The position numbers and the translations under genes were made by a program. From assembly GCF_011682065.1 (NCBI RefSeq), contig NZ_VUYU01000022.1:54795-118794 (forward strand): a DNA stretch of 64,000 bases, given 5' to 3'. Below the pieces are notes generated by a model. That model ran no database searches, was not told where the DNA came from, and saw nothing but the letters and a program-made list of their open reading frames with translations. Positions 48,882-59,255 of this stretch are shown in pieces (the stretch's first letter is position 1; each line of letters opens with the position of its first letter). This DNA comes from Massilia rubra (GTDB lineage Bacteria > Pseudomonadota > Gammaproteobacteria > Burkholderiales > Burkholderiaceae_D).

Positions 48882-49166
48882 ATGGCACACAAAAAAGGCG
48901 GCGGCACAACGCGCAACGGCCGTGACTCAGAATCAAAACGCCTCGGCGTTAAAGTCTACGGCGGCCAGACCATCAATGCCGGCGGCATCATCATCCGTCA
49001 GCGCGGCACCCCAGTGCGCGCAGGCGAAAACGTCGGCACCGGCAAGGATCACACCTTGTTCGCGCTGGTCGACGGCAAGGTGAAGTTCGTGGTCAAGGGC
49101 GCAGGCTCGAAGCAGTTCGTTACCGTTGTTGCTAACGACGCAGCTCCAGCAGCAGTCGCAGCGTAA
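48882..49166 (+). CDS. rpmA: 50S ribosomal protein L27
   Basis: The 94-residue protein has the L27 core: [20 protein letters not shown], then [20 protein letters not shown]. The first residues reach towards the peptidyl transferase centre. The C-terminus has a short alanine-valine extension compared with the 85-residue E. coli protein. The ribosome binding site AGGAG precedes ATG 48882. An intrinsic terminator follows at 49219. Confidence 0.97.
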   Translation: MAHKKGGGTTRNGRDSESKRLGVKVYGGQTINAGGIIIRQRGTPVRAGENVGTGKDHTLFALVDGKVKFVVKGAGSKQFVTVVANDAAPAAVAA

Positions 49167-49218
49167 GTTGTATCCGCGCTGTCATGGCGCACATTTGTAA
49201 GGCGCAAGCCTTCCATTG

Positions 49219-49247
49219 AAAGGCTCTGCCCAAGGTAGAGCCTTTTT
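49219..49247 (+). terminator. Intrinsic terminator after rpmA
   Basis: The stem AAAGGCTCT/AGAGCCTTT with a 9-base loop ends in a TTTTT run. It lies 52 bp after rpmA and 22 bp before obgE, so it limits read-through from the ribosomal operon into the GTPase gene. Confidence 0.88.
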
Positions 49248-49268
49248 AGTTTTAGGGCGGCACAAAAT

Positions 49269-50378
49269 ATGAAGTTTATCGACGAAGCAAAAATCGAGGT
49301 CATCGCCGGCGACGGCGGCAATGGCTGCGCATCGTTCTGTCGCGAGAAATTCCGGCCTTTCGGCGGCCCGGACGGCGGCGACGGCGGCAAGGGTGGCTCT
49401 ATCTGGGCCGTTGCGGACCGCAACATCAACACCCTGGTCGACTTCCGTTACTCCAAAATGCACAAGGGCCGGGACGGCGAACCAGGCCGCGGCGCCGATT
49501 GCTATGGCAAGGGCGCGGAAGACATCCATATGCGCATGCCGGTCGGCACCTTGATCGTCGATAACAACAACGGCGAGATCATCGCCGACCTGACCGAACA
49601 CGGCCAGACCGAACTGCTGGCCAAGGGCGGCGAGGGCGGCTGGGGCAATATCCACTTCAAGTCCTCCACCAACCGCGCTCCGCGTCAAAAGACCGAGGGC
49701 AAGGAAGGCGAGCGGCGCGAGCTGCGCCTGGAACTGAAGGTGCTGGCCGACGTGGGCCTGTTGGGCATGCCGAACGCCGGCAAGTCGACCTTTATCACGG
49801 CCGTCTCGAACGCCAAGCCGAAGATCGCCGACTACCCGTTCACCACCTTGCACCCGAACCTGGGCGTGGTGCGCGTGTCGCACGAGAAGAGCTTTGTGAT
49901 CGCCGACATTCCCGGCTTGATCGAAGGCGCTTCCGAAGGCGCGGGCCTCGGCCACCAGTTCCTGCGCCACCTGCAGCGTACCGGCCTGTTGCTGCACATC
50001 GTCGACATGGCTCCGTTCGAGACCAATGTCGATCCGGTCAAGGAAGCCAAGGCCCTGATCAAGGAACTCGAAAAGTACGACGAGTCGCTGGTCGACAAGC
50101 CGCGCTGGTTCGTCTTGAACAAGCTCGATGTGGTGCCGCAGGAAGACCGCAAGAAGCTGGTCAAGGATTTCGTCAAGCGCATGGCCTGGAAGGGTCCTGT
50201 GTTCGAAATCTCGGCGCTGAGCCACGAAGGCTGCCCGGAGCTGGTCAACGCCATCTACCTGCACCTCGAGACCATCAAGAAGAGCGAGCACCGCGCCGAA
50301 GAAACGCAGATGACCGAAGAAGCACGCGGCATTGCGTCGATCGATCCGGACGATCCGCGCTTCAAGATCCTCGACTAA
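49269..50378 (+). CDS. obgE: Obg-family GTPase
   Basis: This 369-residue GTPase is involved in 50S assembly and the stringent response. The glycine-rich Obg fold ([17 protein letters not shown]) comes first. The P-loop GMPNAGKST lies near residue 165, the DxxG motif is [16 protein letters not shown], and NKLD is the guanine-specificity motif. It is in the usual order after rpmA and before proB. Confidence 0.96.
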   Translation: MKFIDEAKIEVIAGDGGNGCASFCREKFRPFGGPDGGDGGKGGSIWAVADRNINTLVDFRYSKMHKGRDGEPGRGADCYGKGAEDIHMRMPVGTLIVDNNNGEIIADLTEHGQTELLAKGGEGGWGNIHFKSSTNRAPRQKTEGKEGERRELRLELKVLADVGLLGMPNAGKSTFITAVSNAKPKIADYPFTTLHPNLGVVRVSHEKSFVIADIPGLIEGASEGAGLGHQFLRHLQRTGLLLHIVDMAPFETNVDPVKEAKALIKELEKYDESLVDKPRWFVLNKLDVVPQEDRKKLVKDFVKRMAWKGPVFEISALSHEGCPELVNAIYLHLETIKKSEHRAEETQMTEEARGIASIDPDDPRFKILD

Positions 50379-50379
50379 G

Positions 50380-50769
50380 TTGTTAGCACCCGTGCTCAAA
50401 CAGAGGCTGCGCGCGCAGCTTCTGAGCCTGGTCGCACTCGCCAGTTCACTGTCCGCATTGGCGGCCATGATGAACCCGGACCGGGTGGCGACCGCCATGG
50501 GCGTGTTTCTCGTCGGCGTGAACGGCTACAGCCAGTTTTTCGCCGTCTATGTCGGGCTCAGGTTCGCACAAGCGTTCCTGGCGCTGCTGGCAGCAAGGCG
50601 GGCCGACCAGCCTGTCCTCGGCGACATCACCGCATTGTTCCTCCTGGCGCAGCCGGCCGGCCGCTTTGCAGCGGCCTTCGCCATCGGCCTGCCCCAGGGA
50701 TTATTGTTAGTCGTTTGCGGGATCGAACTGGCGGCAGGCCTCCTGCTGCTTGCCTTGCGCCCGCGCTGA
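50380..50769 (+). CDS. Small four-span membrane protein (DUF4345-like)
   Basis: The 129-residue hydrophobic protein has about four membrane spans ([38 protein letters not shown] and a Leu-rich end). It has the G-x-N-x-Y-S-Q pattern seen in small DUF4345-type proteins. I place the start at TTG 50380, one base after the obgE stop, with GTG 50392 as an alternative, since the longer frame runs into obgE. It ends 16 bp before proB. Function unknown. Confidence 0.65.
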   Translation: MLAPVLKQRLRAQLLSLVALASSLSALAAMMNPDRVATAMGVFLVGVNGYSQFFAVYVGLRFAQAFLALLAARRADQPVLGDITALFLLAQPAGRFAAAFAIGLPQGLLLVVCGIELAAGLLLLALRPR

Positions 50770-50785
50770 TAAGAGCCGCTGCCCC

Positions 50786-51904
50786 ATGAATTCCGTTATC
50801 CAGACCGCCACCCGCATCATCATCAAAGTCGGCTCCTCGCTCGTCACCAACGACGGGCGCGGGCTCGATCACGCCGCCATCGCGCGCTGGGCCGCGCAAA
50901 TCGCCGCCTTGCGCGCCCTCGGCAAAGAAGTCGTGATGGTCAGCTCCGGCGCCATCGCCGAAGGCATGCTGCGCCTCGGCTTCGAGAAGCGCCCGACCGA
51001 CATCCACGAACTGCAGGCCTGCGCCGCCGTCGGCCAGATGGGCCTGGCGCAGATCTACGAAACCAGCTTTCGCGCGCACGGCCTGGGCACGGCCCAGGTG
51101 TTGCTCACCCACGCCGACCTGGCCGACCGCGAACGCTACCTGAACGCGCGCTCCACGCTCACCACCTTGCTGCGCCTGGGCGTGGTCCCGATCATCAACG
51201 AGAACGATACCGTCGTCACCGACGAGATCAAGTTCGGCGACAACGACACCCTGGGCGCGCTGGTGGCCAACCTGATCGAAGCGGACGCCCTGGTCATCCT
51301 CACCGACCAGCAGGGCCTGTACAGCGCCGACCCGCGCAAGGACCCGCAAGCGGTGCTGATCGCCCATGGCGAGGCAGGCGACCCGGCGCTCGAAGCGATG
51401 GCCGGCGGCGCCGGCAGCAGCATCGGGCGCGGCGGCATGCTGACCAAGATCCTGGCCGCCAGGCGCGCCGCCGGTTCGGGCGCGCACACCATCATCGCCT
51501 GGGGCCGCGACAGCGACGTGCTCACGCGCCTGGCCGCCGGCGAAGCGATCGGCACCGAGCTGCGCGCCCAGACCGGGCGCCTGACCGCGCGCAAGCAGTG
51601 GATGTCGGACCATCTGCACACCGCCGGCAAGGTGGTGCTCGACGCCGGCGCGGTGCAAAAGCTCTCGAAAGAGGGCAAGTCGCTGCTGCCGATCGGCGTG
51701 ATCGAAGTGCGCGGCGAGTTCGGACGCGGCGCCGTCATCACCTGCCTGTCCGAAGACGGCGCCGAGGTGGCGCGCGGGCTGTCGAACTACACCAGCGGCG
51801 AAGCGCGCCGCATCCTGCGCAAGCCCTCGTCCGAGATCGAAAAGCTGCTCGGTTTCCTCGAAGGCCCGGAGCTGATCCACCGTGACAACATGGTCCTGCT
51901 CTGA
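50786..51904 (+). CDS. proB: Glutamate 5-kinase
   Basis: The 372-residue enzyme phosphorylates glutamate in the first step of proline synthesis. The amino-acid kinase start is [13 protein letters not shown], and [24 protein letters not shown] and [15 protein letters not shown] mark nucleotide and substrate binding. A PUA domain occupies the last 100 residues ([20 protein letters not shown]). I start at ATG 50786, since the longer frame overlaps the previous gene. Confidence 0.96.
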   Translation: MNSVIQTATRIIIKVGSSLVTNDGRGLDHAAIARWAAQIAALRALGKEVVMVSSGAIAEGMLRLGFEKRPTDIHELQACAAVGQMGLAQIYETSFRAHGLGTAQVLLTHADLADRERYLNARSTLTTLLRLGVVPIINENDTVVTDEIKFGDNDTLGALVANLIEADALVILTDQQGLYSADPRKDPQAVLIAHGEAGDPALEAMAGGAGSSIGRGGMLTKILAARRAAGSGAHTIIAWGRDSDVLTRLAAGEAIGTELRAQTGRLTARKQWMSDHLHTAGKVVLDAGAVQKLSKEGKSLLPIGVIEVRGEFGRGAVITCLSEDGAEVARGLSNYTSGEARRILRKPSSEIEKLLGFLEGPELIHRDNMVLL

Positions 51905-51940
51905 TCCTGGCCACCTTCGACTGATTGCGCCGGAGTCGCC

Positions 51941-52870
51941 ATGAAAGCGTTTTTCTTCAAGTTCCTGGGCTGGGTAGGGGTGCTGGTGTTCCTGCTTTTC
52001 GGGATCCTCTACTACGCCATTACCTACAGCGTCGTGCTGTTTTTCGTGACCGTGGCCGGCATGCTGGTGTGTGCGCCGCCATCGCGCCGCTGGATCATCG
52101 AACGCACCGGCTTGAACCTGTACGGGCGCGCCATGGGCATCGCGTTCGTCGTGCTGTTCATCGCACAAGCGTGGGTCGGCATTTCCGAAAATGTGGAAGT
52201 ACTGCTGGCGCGCGACGCCCGGCAGGAGCGCGACAAGGTCCAGGCCCTGGCCAAGGCGCGTGCCGACGAACATGCGCGCTTTTTGGCCGCGAAACCGGCT
52301 ATCCTGGCCGACATTGCGGCCAGGCGCGATCGAGGCGCGCTGACCGAGGCGCTGGCGCTGATCGACAAGCACGCCGCCCGCACCCCCGACCCGGACCTCG
52401 ACAAACTGCGCGTATCGATTGACGTCGTCGACACCGAAGCGGGCCTCAAGGACGAAGAGGGAATACCGCTGCGCCAGCGCCTGGCCCTGTACAAGCGCCT
52501 GGCGACGCTCGATCCGTCGAGTGCGCGCTACGCCGCCAGGGTGGCCACGCTCGACGCCGAACTGAAGGAAACCGGTGCGCGCGAACAGGCCGAGACCGGG
52601 CGCGCCAGCGCCGCCAACGGTCGCGAGGCCATGCTGGCGCGCCAGTTCGACCAGCGCAGCGGCGCGCACCTGAAGCTGCAGGCGGAAATCAAGCGCGTCA
52701 TGATCAACCCGGCCAGCTACGAGCACGTGGAAACCACCTTCCTCGATACCGGCAGGGGCATGAGCTTGCGATCGACGATCCGCAGCAAGAACGCGGCCGG
52801 CGAGATGGCCGAGAACATCATCGCCGCGACTGTGGACGACAGCGGTAACGTGCTGACCATCACGGATTAG
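51941..52870 (+). CDS. Membrane protein of unknown function (309 aa)
   Basis: Three hydrophobic stretches at the N-terminus (WVGVLVFLLFGILYYAITYS, then VVLFFVTVAGMLVCAP, and GRAMGIAFVVLFIAQAWVGI) anchor the protein. A charged, alanine-rich helical region of coiled-coil character follows to about residue 230. A C-terminal beta domain (INPASYEHVETTFLDTGRGM) resembles a small domain of lipoproteins and membrane proteins of unknown role. It follows proB by 36 bp, and may be expressed with it. Confidence 0.75.
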   Translation: MKAFFFKFLGWVGVLVFLLFGILYYAITYSVVLFFVTVAGMLVCAPPSRRWIIERTGLNLYGRAMGIAFVVLFIAQAWVGISENVEVLLARDARQERDKVQALAKARADEHARFLAAKPAILADIAARRDRGALTEALALIDKHAARTPDPDLDKLRVSIDVVDTEAGLKDEEGIPLRQRLALYKRLATLDPSSARYAARVATLDAELKETGAREQAETGRASAANGREAMLARQFDQRSGAHLKLQAEIKRVMINPASYEHVETTFLDTGRGMSLRSTIRSKNAAGEMAENIIAATVDDSGNVLTITD

Positions 52871-52948
52871 GCATGGTTTGAAGTGCGCCTGCCGAAAACG
52901 GCGCGCTCCCGGTATCATGCCATTCTTGCCACCGATTTACCGAGCCCC

Positions 52949-54025
52949 ATGATCAATTCACTCAAGCGTCTCTTCGCCCGCCCGCAAGCCGTGGTTCCGG
53001 CCGCGCCGACCGGCGCGACCACGTTGTACAACGTCTACTGCACGCGCCACACGATCGCGCAGCCGGCCTTCGCCCACCAACTGCAAGGACGGCGCGACCT
53101 GTCCGACGGCGAACTGCTGGTTCACCTGCACAGCTTCTGCGGCTATGTGTTCAGTCGCGGCACGGAAGCGATGACGCGCGATAAATACCACGTCATCCTG
53201 CACATGCAACGGGTCCAGCATCACCTGAGCATGGAGGTGGCCGATGACGCGCTGCCCGAACTGCACGCGTGGGCGCGCGATGCGAACGCGCTGCTGTTTA
53301 CGCCCGACGGCCACGTGCGCGATCCGGATGGCCATGTGCTGATCAACGTCGCCGACGGCCTGGCCGCCAGCGACGCCAGCGTGCCGTATCCGGCCCAGGC
53401 ATGGACGCGCAAGAGCGCCACCGAAGCGCTGCTGGCCGCGCGCGGCATCACGGTGCCCGACAGCCTGCCGCCGCTGGTGTGCGAAGAGGAACTGACCCTG
53501 CGCGACCGCGACGAGGTCATCGGCCGCGCGCGCGCCTTGTTGCTGGTCGCCCTGCGCGCCGAATCGGTCGCTGCCGGCGAGCCGATGCCGGTCGCCACCC
53601 TGCTCGATAAAATGCCGCTGGCGGACGACAGCCTGTCGGCGGCCGAACGCGCCTTCCTGGCGCTGGAGGCGCCGTCCGAGCAAGAATGCGCGCAGTTCCT
53701 GTGGCGTTACGAGAGCTTGTACGTGCTGCAGTGGGCGCTGGGCATGGTCGACCAGCTGCCGTATCCGGATGCGCCGTGCGACACTGCCGCCGCGGTGGCG
53801 CGCCAGATCGAGATGCGCGGGCCGCAACTGCGCGATGCGGGCCAGATTGTCGACGCGCTCGACCAGACCTACCGCCTGCACTGGAATATCCGCCAGATCC
53901 GCCTGAAAAAGACCGACGCCGAGTTCGGGGCGGACCCGGACGTGGTCATGGAACGCCACCACGCCCTCAACTGGCTGGTGCGCTTCCAGCACGCCGACTG
54001 GGACTTCGTCGATACACCGACCTGA
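52949..54025 (+). CDS. DUF4272-family protein
   Basis: The 358-residue soluble protein starts at ATG 52949. An N-terminal 150-residue domain leads into the DUF4272 region (WTRKSATEALLAARGI, then LWRYESLYVLQWALGMVDQL). The end (NIRQIRLKKTDAEFGADPDV, then MERHHALNWLVRF) matches the typical family C-terminus. These proteins occur widely near genes of immunity-like families, but the molecular role is not known. The start Met is chosen over a longer frame that lies in the previous intergenic stretch. Confidence 0.78.
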   Translation: MINSLKRLFARPQAVVPAAPTGATTLYNVYCTRHTIAQPAFAHQLQGRRDLSDGELLVHLHSFCGYVFSRGTEAMTRDKYHVILHMQRVQHHLSMEVADDALPELHAWARDANALLFTPDGHVRDPDGHVLINVADGLAASDASVPYPAQAWTRKSATEALLAARGITVPDSLPPLVCEEELTLRDRDEVIGRARALLLVALRAESVAAGEPMPVATLLDKMPLADDSLSAAERAFLALEAPSEQECAQFLWRYESLYVLQWALGMVDQLPYPDAPCDTAAAVARQIEMRGPQLRDAGQIVDALDQTYRLHWNIRQIRLKKTDAEFGADPDVVMERHHALNWLVRFQHADWDFVDTPT

Positions 54026-54033
54026 CCTGACGC

Positions 54034-54570
54034 TTAGCGCTTGATCAGTTCCGCCTCATACAGCGCCAGGTCGGCGGCCGAAAAACAGCAGAACACGACC
54101 TCGCGGATGCCTGGTGCGGCCAGCAGCGCCTCGCGCACGGTGGTCAGCGCCACGTTGGCGGCCAGTGCCGGCGGGTAGCCGTAGATGCCGGTGCGGATCG
54201 CCGGGAAGGCGATCGACGCCAGCTCGCGCGTGGCGGCGATGCCGATCGCGCGCCGGTAGCAGCTCGCCAGCAGCGCCGCTTCATCGTTGCCGCCTCCGCG
54301 CCAGACCGGGCCGACCGTGTGGATGATGCATTTGGCCGGCAGGCGATACGCCTTGGTGGCTTTGGCCTCGCCGGTTTTGCAGCCACCGAGCAGGCGGCAT
54401 TCGTGCACCAGTTCCGGTCCGGCCGCGCGGTGGATCGCGCCATCGACCCCGCCGCCGCCCAGCAGGGACGAGTTGGCGGCGTTGACGATGGCATCGACCT
54501 GCAAGGTGGTGATGTCGGCGCGTACCGCGCGCAGCAGCGCGCCATTCTGATGAAGCACTTCACCTGTCAT
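54034..54570 (-). CDS. Macrodomain protein, O-acetyl-ADP-ribose deacetylase type
   Basis: The 178-residue protein starts at ATG 54570 behind GGAGAAT. It has the MacroD/YmdB-like ADP-ribose pocket: [20 protein letters not shown], then [15 protein letters not shown]. It would remove acetyl from O-acetyl-ADP-ribose, or ADP-ribose from acidic residues. The gene lies downstream of nth on the same strand with a 34-bp gap, so it may share the rsxB-nth transcript. Confidence 0.9.
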   Translation of the reverse strand: MTGEVLHQNGALLRAVRADITTLQVDAIVNAANSSLLGGGGVDGAIHRAAGPELVHECRLLGGCKTGEAKATKAYRLPAKCIIHTVGPVWRGGGNDEAALLASCYRRAIGIAATRELASIAFPAIRTGIYGYPPALAANVALTTVREALLAAPGIREVVFCCFSAADLALYEAELIKR

Positions 54571-54604
54571 ACGATTCTCCAAAAAAGCGAGCCCGATCAC
54601 GAGC

Positions 54605-55252
54605 CTACTTCACCGCCGGCGCCGGCGTCTTTGCCTTGTACTCGCACAAGTCGGCGATCATGCAGTTCCAGCACAGGGGTTTCCTGGCGATGCAGGTGTA
54701 GCGCCCGTGCAAAATCAGCCAGTGGTGCGCATCCTGCAAAAACTCCTTGGGCACGAATTTGAGCAGCTTTTGCTCGACCACCACCACATCCTTGCCCGGC
54801 GCAATGCCGGTCCGGTTCGACACCCGGAAAATATGCGTGTCGACCGCAATCGTCGGGTCGCCAAAGGCTGTATTGAGCACCACGTTGGCGGTCTTGCGTC
54901 CCACTCCCGGCAGCGCTTCGAGCGCCTCGCGCGAATGCGGCACTTCGCCGCCGTGCAGGTCGATCAGCATCTGGCAGGTGGCCATGACGTTCCTGGCCTT
55001 GGTGTGATACAGGCCGATGGTCTGGATGTAGGATTTAAGTTCGTCGATCCCCAGCGCCAGGATGGCCGCCGGCGTATTGGCCACCGGGTACAACAGGCGC
55101 GTAGCCTTGTTCACGCCCACGTCGGTCGCCTGGGCTGACAGCAGCACCGCGATCAACAGTTCGAACGGTGTGGTGTAGTTCAGTTCCGTGGTCGGGTGCG
55201 GATTGGCCGCGCGCAGGCGGCTGAAAATTTCAAAACGTTTAGCTGGATTCAT
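54605..55252 (-). CDS. nth: Endonuclease III
   Basis: This base-excision repair enzyme is a DNA glycosylase/AP lyase for oxidised pyrimidines. The 215-residue protein has the helix-hairpin-helix [12 protein letters not shown] with catalytic K120, and D138 in VDTHIFRV. The C-terminal [4Fe-4S] cluster is C-x6-C-x2-C-x5-C ([17 protein letters not shown]). It starts one base after the rsxB stop, a conserved linkage. Confidence 0.96.
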   Translation of the reverse strand: MNPAKRFEIFSRLRAANPHPTTELNYTTPFELLIAVLLSAQATDVGVNKATRLLYPVANTPAAILALGIDELKSYIQTIGLYHTKARNVMATCQMLIDLHGGEVPHSREALEALPGVGRKTANVVLNTAFGDPTIAVDTHIFRVSNRTGIAPGKDVVVVEQKLLKFVPKEFLQDAHHWLILHGRYTCIARKPLCWNCMIADLCEYKAKTPAPAVK

Positions 55253-55253
55253 G

Positions 55254-55943
55254 TCATTTTTCTGCGGGCGGCGCGGCCTTCTGGCGTGCGCGCTCCATGG
55301 CGGCGGCGATGATGGCGCGCTTGCGCTCCTTCTCGGCGACTTCGTCGGGCGTGTTGGTCGGCTGCGCCGTCACTTCCTGCATCTTGGCGACGGCCTTGGC
55401 GGCCAGGCGCGCATCGTTTTCCTCGCGTTCGCGCTGCAGGCGCGCGCTGCGCAAGTCGTGCCGCTCGCGCGCCGCGTCGGCCTGCTCCTGCGACCACGCG
55501 GCCCAGCCGGTGCGCTCGCCCGTCACCGGCATCATGCTGATGCAGTCGACCGGGCAGGGCGCCACGCACAGGTCGCAGCCGGTGCACAGGCTCGGCAGGA
55601 TCGTGTGCATCTGCTTGGCCGCACCCATGATCGCGTCCACCGGGCAGGCCTGGATGCACAGGGTGCAGCCGATGCACAGCGCTTCATCGATAAACGCCAC
55701 CGGGCGCGGACGTTCCACGCCGTTGGCCGGATTGATCGGGATGACCTTGCGTCCCAACAGCGCGGCCAGGCGCGCCACGCCCTCGATGCCGCCCGGAGGG
55801 CACTGGTTGATGTCGGCCGTGCCGTCGGCGATCGCTTCGGCGTACGGGCGGCAGGCGGGGTAGCCGCATTTGGTGCACTGGGTCTGCGGCAGCAGGTCTT
55901 CGATGTGGTCGGCCAGGGTCTTGGTCACGGCGGCGGGCGGCAA
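55254..55943 (-). CDS. rsxB: RnfB/RsxB-type electron transport ferredoxin protein
   Basis: This is the ferredoxin-like component related to RnfB/RsxB. The N-terminus has the 4Fe-4S domain [20 protein letters not shown] with CPPGG. Two ferredoxin motifs follow ([16 protein letters not shown] and [16 protein letters not shown]), then a charged helical tail. The N-terminal membrane helix of a full RnfB is missing, as in betaproteobacterial solo forms. The start is TTG 55943 or GTG 55928. It is followed directly by nth, as in many proteobacteria. No other rnf gene is in the window. Confidence 0.88.
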   Translation of the reverse strand: MPPAAVTKTLADHIEDLLPQTQCTKCGYPACRPYAEAIADGTADINQCPPGGIEGVARLAALLGRKVIPINPANGVERPRPVAFIDEALCIGCTLCIQACPVDAIMGAAKQMHTILPSLCTGCDLCVAPCPVDCISMMPVTGERTGWAAWSQEQADAARERHDLRSARLQREREENDARLAAKAVAKMQEVTAQPTNTPDEVAEKERKRAIIAAAMERARQKAAPPAEK

Positions 55944-56024
55944 GCGGGTGGGAAAGCGACATTATAGTCGCCGCCCGCCATCCTCAGCGCGCGCGGAGCC
56001 ACGCGGCGCGCCGCCAGGGACGAA

Positions 56025-56066
56025 AAAAATGCCGCACACGGGACGTAACCCGCGTGCGGCATTTTT
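56025..56066. terminator. Bidirectional terminator downstream of phaZ
   Basis: Stem AAAAATGCCGCAC/GTGCGGCATTTTT is extended by ACGGG/CCCGC around a short loop. T-runs occur on both strands. It lies 17 bp after the phaZ stop and before the rsxB start on the same strand. Confidence 0.88.
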
Positions 56067-56082
56067 GGGAGGGAGCGGAAAA

Positions 56083-57318
56083 TCAGCCGTGCTTCAGGAT
56101 GAATTCGCCGATCTTCGGGCAAATCACCTCGCGCCAGCGACGGCCCGAGAAGATGCCGTAGTGGCCGCATTTCGGCGCCACGAAGTCCTGCTGCATGTCG
56201 GCCGGGATGCCGCTGCACAGATCATGCGCGGCCTGGGTCTGACCGGCGCCGGAGATGTCGTCCAACTCGCCTTCGACCGTAAACAGCGCCACCGTGGTGA
56301 TGTCCTGCGGACGCACCAGGTTGCCGCCGACGGTCCACGTGCCTTTTGGCAGGCGGTGTTCCTGGAACACCGTCTTGATGGTGTCGAGGTAGTACTCGGC
56401 CGGCATGTCGAGCACCGCGTTGTACTCGTTGTAGAACTGGCGATGGCCTTCGGCCGGTTCGTCGTCGCCCGCCACCAGGTGGTTGTAGAACTCGCGGTGG
56501 CTCTGCGCATGGCGGCCGGGGTTCATGGCGATGAAGCCGGCGTGCTGCAGGAAGCCCGGATATACCTTGCGCCCGAAGCCCGGATAGTTGGCCGGCACCG
56601 CGTAGATCACGGTGTTTTCGAACCACGAGAACGGCTTTTCGATGGCCAGGTCGTTGACCGCGGTCGGCGACTTGCTCGGGTCGATCGGGCCGCCCATCAT
56701 GGTCATGGTTTTCGGCAGCAGCGGATCCTTGGCCGTGGCCATCAGCGAGATCGCCGCCAGCACCGGCACGGTCGGCTGGCACACCGAAATGACATGCAGA
56801 TCGGGTGCCAGCAGGCGGATGAAATCCTGCACGTAGTAGATATAGTCGTCCAGGTGGAACGCGCCTTCGGTCAGCGGCACCATGCGCGCATCGGTCCAGT
56901 CGGTGATGTACACGTCGTGGCCGGTCAGCAGCCCGCGCACGGTATCGCGCAGCAGGGTCGAATGGTGGCCCGACAGCGGCGCGACCAGCAGCACTTTCGG
57001 CTGGGCCAGCTTTTCAATCGCCTTGTCGTTCAAGTCTTTTTTGAAGTGCAGCAGGCGGCAGAACGGGCGGGTCTGGACGACCTGCTCCACGATGCCGACC
57101 GTTTCGCCGTCGATGACGGTTGATGTGATGTCGAAAGCCGGTTTTTCGTAATCCTTGCCGAGTCGGTACATCAGCTCGTAGCCAGCGGCGATACGCTGCG
57201 CGAACGGCGTGTGCGCGAACGGGGACACCGGATTCGAAAAGAGTTTGGATGAGGCGTCGGCCCACTGCATCAGTGGTGTCAGGAATGAGCGTTGCATCTC
57301 GTGCAATTGGTAAAGCAT
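56083..57318 (-). CDS. phaZ: Intracellular polyhydroxyalkanoate depolymerase
   Basis: PhaZ mobilises stored PHB granules. The 411-residue protein starts at ATG 57318 (MLYQLHEMQ) behind AAGGAA. It has the N-terminal granule-type region, and C180 in HVISVCQPTVP as nucleophile in place of serine, as in Ralstonia PhaZa1. The acidic residue and final His are in the ELDDISGAGQ and KCGHYGIFSG regions. A PHA-system family gene lies at 60879. The longer frame upstream has no ribosome binding site. Confidence 0.93.
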   Translation of the reverse strand: MLYQLHEMQRSFLTPLMQWADASSKLFSNPVSPFAHTPFAQRIAAGYELMYRLGKDYEKPAFDITSTVIDGETVGIVEQVVQTRPFCRLLHFKKDLNDKAIEKLAQPKVLLVAPLSGHHSTLLRDTVRGLLTGHDVYITDWTDARMVPLTEGAFHLDDYIYYVQDFIRLLAPDLHVISVCQPTVPVLAAISLMATAKDPLLPKTMTMMGGPIDPSKSPTAVNDLAIEKPFSWFENTVIYAVPANYPGFGRKVYPGFLQHAGFIAMNPGRHAQSHREFYNHLVAGDDEPAEGHRQFYNEYNAVLDMPAEYYLDTIKTVFQEHRLPKGTWTVGGNLVRPQDITTVALFTVEGELDDISGAGQTQAAHDLCSGIPADMQQDFVAPKCGHYGIFSGRRWREVICPKIGEFILKHG

Positions 57319-57524
57319 ACATATTCCTTCGTTGTAATCGTTGCCTTGCAATCGTTTGCGTAAGGTGTGCTGATTAATTATAGGCCATTTGAAAGGCCGG
57401 TCTGCAATTTGCAATTCTTGTTGGAAATTACGCGGCTGTCAGTTTCAGGCAAGCCAAGCGTGTTCGATACACCGTTTTATCACACAACGGCGCGTTTCGT
57501 TTATGAGCTACCTAACGCAGCATG

Positions 57525-57551
57525 AAAAATGCCCCGGCTGAGCGGGGCATT
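57525..57551 (-). terminator. Intrinsic terminator downstream of the ferredoxin reductase gene
   Basis: On the minus strand the hairpin AATGCCCCG-CTCAGC-CGGGGCATT is followed by TTT. It lies 124 bp past the reductase stop, just beyond REP doublet copy 3. Confidence 0.8.
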
Positions 57552-57576
57552 GTTGTGGCGGTAAGACTTAAGCGCC

Positions 57577-57663
57577 GTCGTTCCCGCGCAGGCGGGAACC
57601 CAAGTTGGCAGTGCAGCCTTGGGCTTTGGCACGAACTTGGGTTCCCGCCTTCGCGGGAACGAC
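57577..57663. repeat. REP doublet (palindromic intergenic repeat), copy 3
   Basis: This 87-bp element has 30-bp inverted arms that differ at one base (CAGG against AAGG in the hairpin loop). It has the same length and orientation symmetry as copy 2. It lies 11 bp past the stop of the ferredoxin reductase gene, upstream of its terminator. Confidence 0.88.
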
Positions 57664-57674
57664 AAGGGTAGCGC

Positions 57675-58772
57675 TTAGTCGAACGTCGGCGTCTCGACAC
57701 CCAAAATCTTGTGCAGTTTCGGCGAGGTCGTCGTGTACTGCATGTGGATTTTTTTGTCCGGGAAGATGTACGGCGCAGCGCCGAAGGCAGCCAGCGCCGC
57801 TTCGTGGAAGCCCGACAAGATCAGCTTCTTCTTGCCCGGATAGGTGTTGATGTCGCCCACCGCGAAAATGCCCGGCACATTGGTTTCGAACTTCTCGGTG
57901 TTCTGCACCTTGAGCTGGCGGCGCTCGATGTCCAGGCCCCATTCGGCGATCGGGCCGAGTTTCGGCGACAGGCCGAAGAACACCAGCAGCATGTCGAGCG
58001 GTACGCGGCGGGTCACGCCGTCGGCGCCGGTCACTTTGACTTCGCTCAGCTTGCCGTCCTTTTCATCGAAACCGGTCACCTGGCCGATGATCAACTGCAT
58101 TTCGTACGCTTCGCACAGCGCCTTCATCTTCGCCACCGACGCCGGCGCGGCGCGGAAGTCTTCGCGGCGGTGCAGCAGCACGACCGATTCGGCCTTGCCC
58201 ACGAAATTGAGGGCCCAGTCCAGCGCCGAGTCGCCGCCGCCGCAGATGATCAGGTTCTTGCCTTCGAACTGGCTTGGATCCTTGACCCGGTAGTGCACCT
58301 GGGTGCCGTCGAACGCTTCGATGCCGTCGACCTTGATCGTGCGCGCCTGGAACGAACCGACGCCGGCCGCGATGAAGATGGTCTTGGTGATGAACTGGGT
58401 GCCGGTCGAGGTTTCAACGTTGAAGCGGCCGTCTTCACGGCGCTGCACCACGGTCACTTCCTGGTTCAGGTGGAAGGTTGGCTCGAACGGCTCGATCTGC
58501 TTGAGCAGGTTGTCGGTCAGTTCCTGGCCGGTGCACACTGGCACGGCGGGAATATCGTAGATCGGCTTGTCGGGATACAGTTCCACGCACTGCCCGCCCA
58601 CGGCCGGCAGCGAATCGATCACATGGGCCTTAATTTCCAGCAAGCCGAGCTCGAACACCTGGAACAATCCGACCGGGCCTGCGCCGATGATCACGGCATC
58701 GGACTCGATGGCGCCGGCAAAGGAACTATTGGCAGCGACGCTGCCTGCTTCGTGGTTGGCGATGATAGTCAT
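57675..58772 (-). CDS. Ferredoxin/flavodoxin-NADP+ reductase, thioredoxin-reductase type
   Basis: The 365-residue flavoprotein is of the YumC-like FNR class. [20 protein letters not shown] is the FAD-binding motif, VGGQC-x-ELYP follows it, and [20 protein letters not shown] is the NAD(P)-binding motif. [20 protein letters not shown] is the C-terminal FAD motif. It lacks the CxxC active site of thioredoxin reductases. It is 159 bp from fdxA on the same strand and could reduce that ferredoxin or other low-potential carriers. Confidence 0.92.
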   Translation of the reverse strand: MTIIANHEAGSVAANSSFAGAIESDAVIIGAGPVGLFQVFELGLLEIKAHVIDSLPAVGGQCVELYPDKPIYDIPAVPVCTGQELTDNLLKQIEPFEPTFHLNQEVTVVQRREDGRFNVETSTGTQFITKTIFIAAGVGSFQARTIKVDGIEAFDGTQVHYRVKDPSQFEGKNLIICGGGDSALDWALNFVGKAESVVLLHRREDFRAAPASVAKMKALCEAYEMQLIIGQVTGFDEKDGKLSEVKVTGADGVTRRVPLDMLLVFFGLSPKLGPIAEWGLDIERRQLKVQNTEKFETNVPGIFAVGDINTYPGKKKLILSGFHEAALAAFGAAPYIFPDKKIHMQYTTTSPKLHKILGVETPTFD

Positions 58773-58931
58773 GCGCTTACTTCCTGTTGATTTTGGGGTG
58801 GGGTTGCAGCTTGCAGCGCTGCATCGGGCGTTGCTGCGAATGGCCGACAGTGTGCCACGATGGAGACGATCTTGCTGGCGCGAACCCTGGCGCCGGGCCG
58901 CGAGGGCGGTCCGGCGGGGCTGCTGGCTGGC

Positions 58932-59255
58932 TTAACGGATCAGCTGATCGATCTTGTTCTGGACGTCTTTCCACTGTTCCGCGTCGGGCAGGGCCGGCTT
59001 GGTCTTGGTGATGGACGGCCAGGCGCGCGCCAGTTCAACGTTGATCTTGATGAACTGCTGCTGGTCGGCCGGCACATCTTCTTCCGCAAAGATGGCGTTG
59101 ACGGGACATTCGGCCACGCACACAGCGCAATCGATGCACTCGTCCGGATCGATCGTCAGAAAATTCGGGCCTTCCCGGAAACAATCTACCGGGCATACAT
59201 CGACGCAATCGGTGTAACGACAGCTGATGCACGATTCGGTGACAACGTGGGTCAT
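58932..59255 (-). CDS. fdxA: Seven-iron ferredoxin FdxA
   Basis: The 107-residue ferredoxin has a [3Fe-4S] and a [4Fe-4S] cluster set ([18 protein letters not shown], then [17 protein letters not shown]). It starts at ATG 59255 behind AGGA. The longer frame is spurious. The C-terminal helix region ([20 protein letters not shown]) fits the FdxA family. It is upstream of the ferredoxin reductase, its likely redox partner. Confidence 0.93.
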   Translation of the reverse strand: MTHVVTESCISCRYTDCVDVCPVDCFREGPNFLTIDPDECIDCAVCVAECPVNAIFAEEDVPADQQQFIKINVELARAWPSITKTKPALPDAEQWKDVQNKIDQLIR

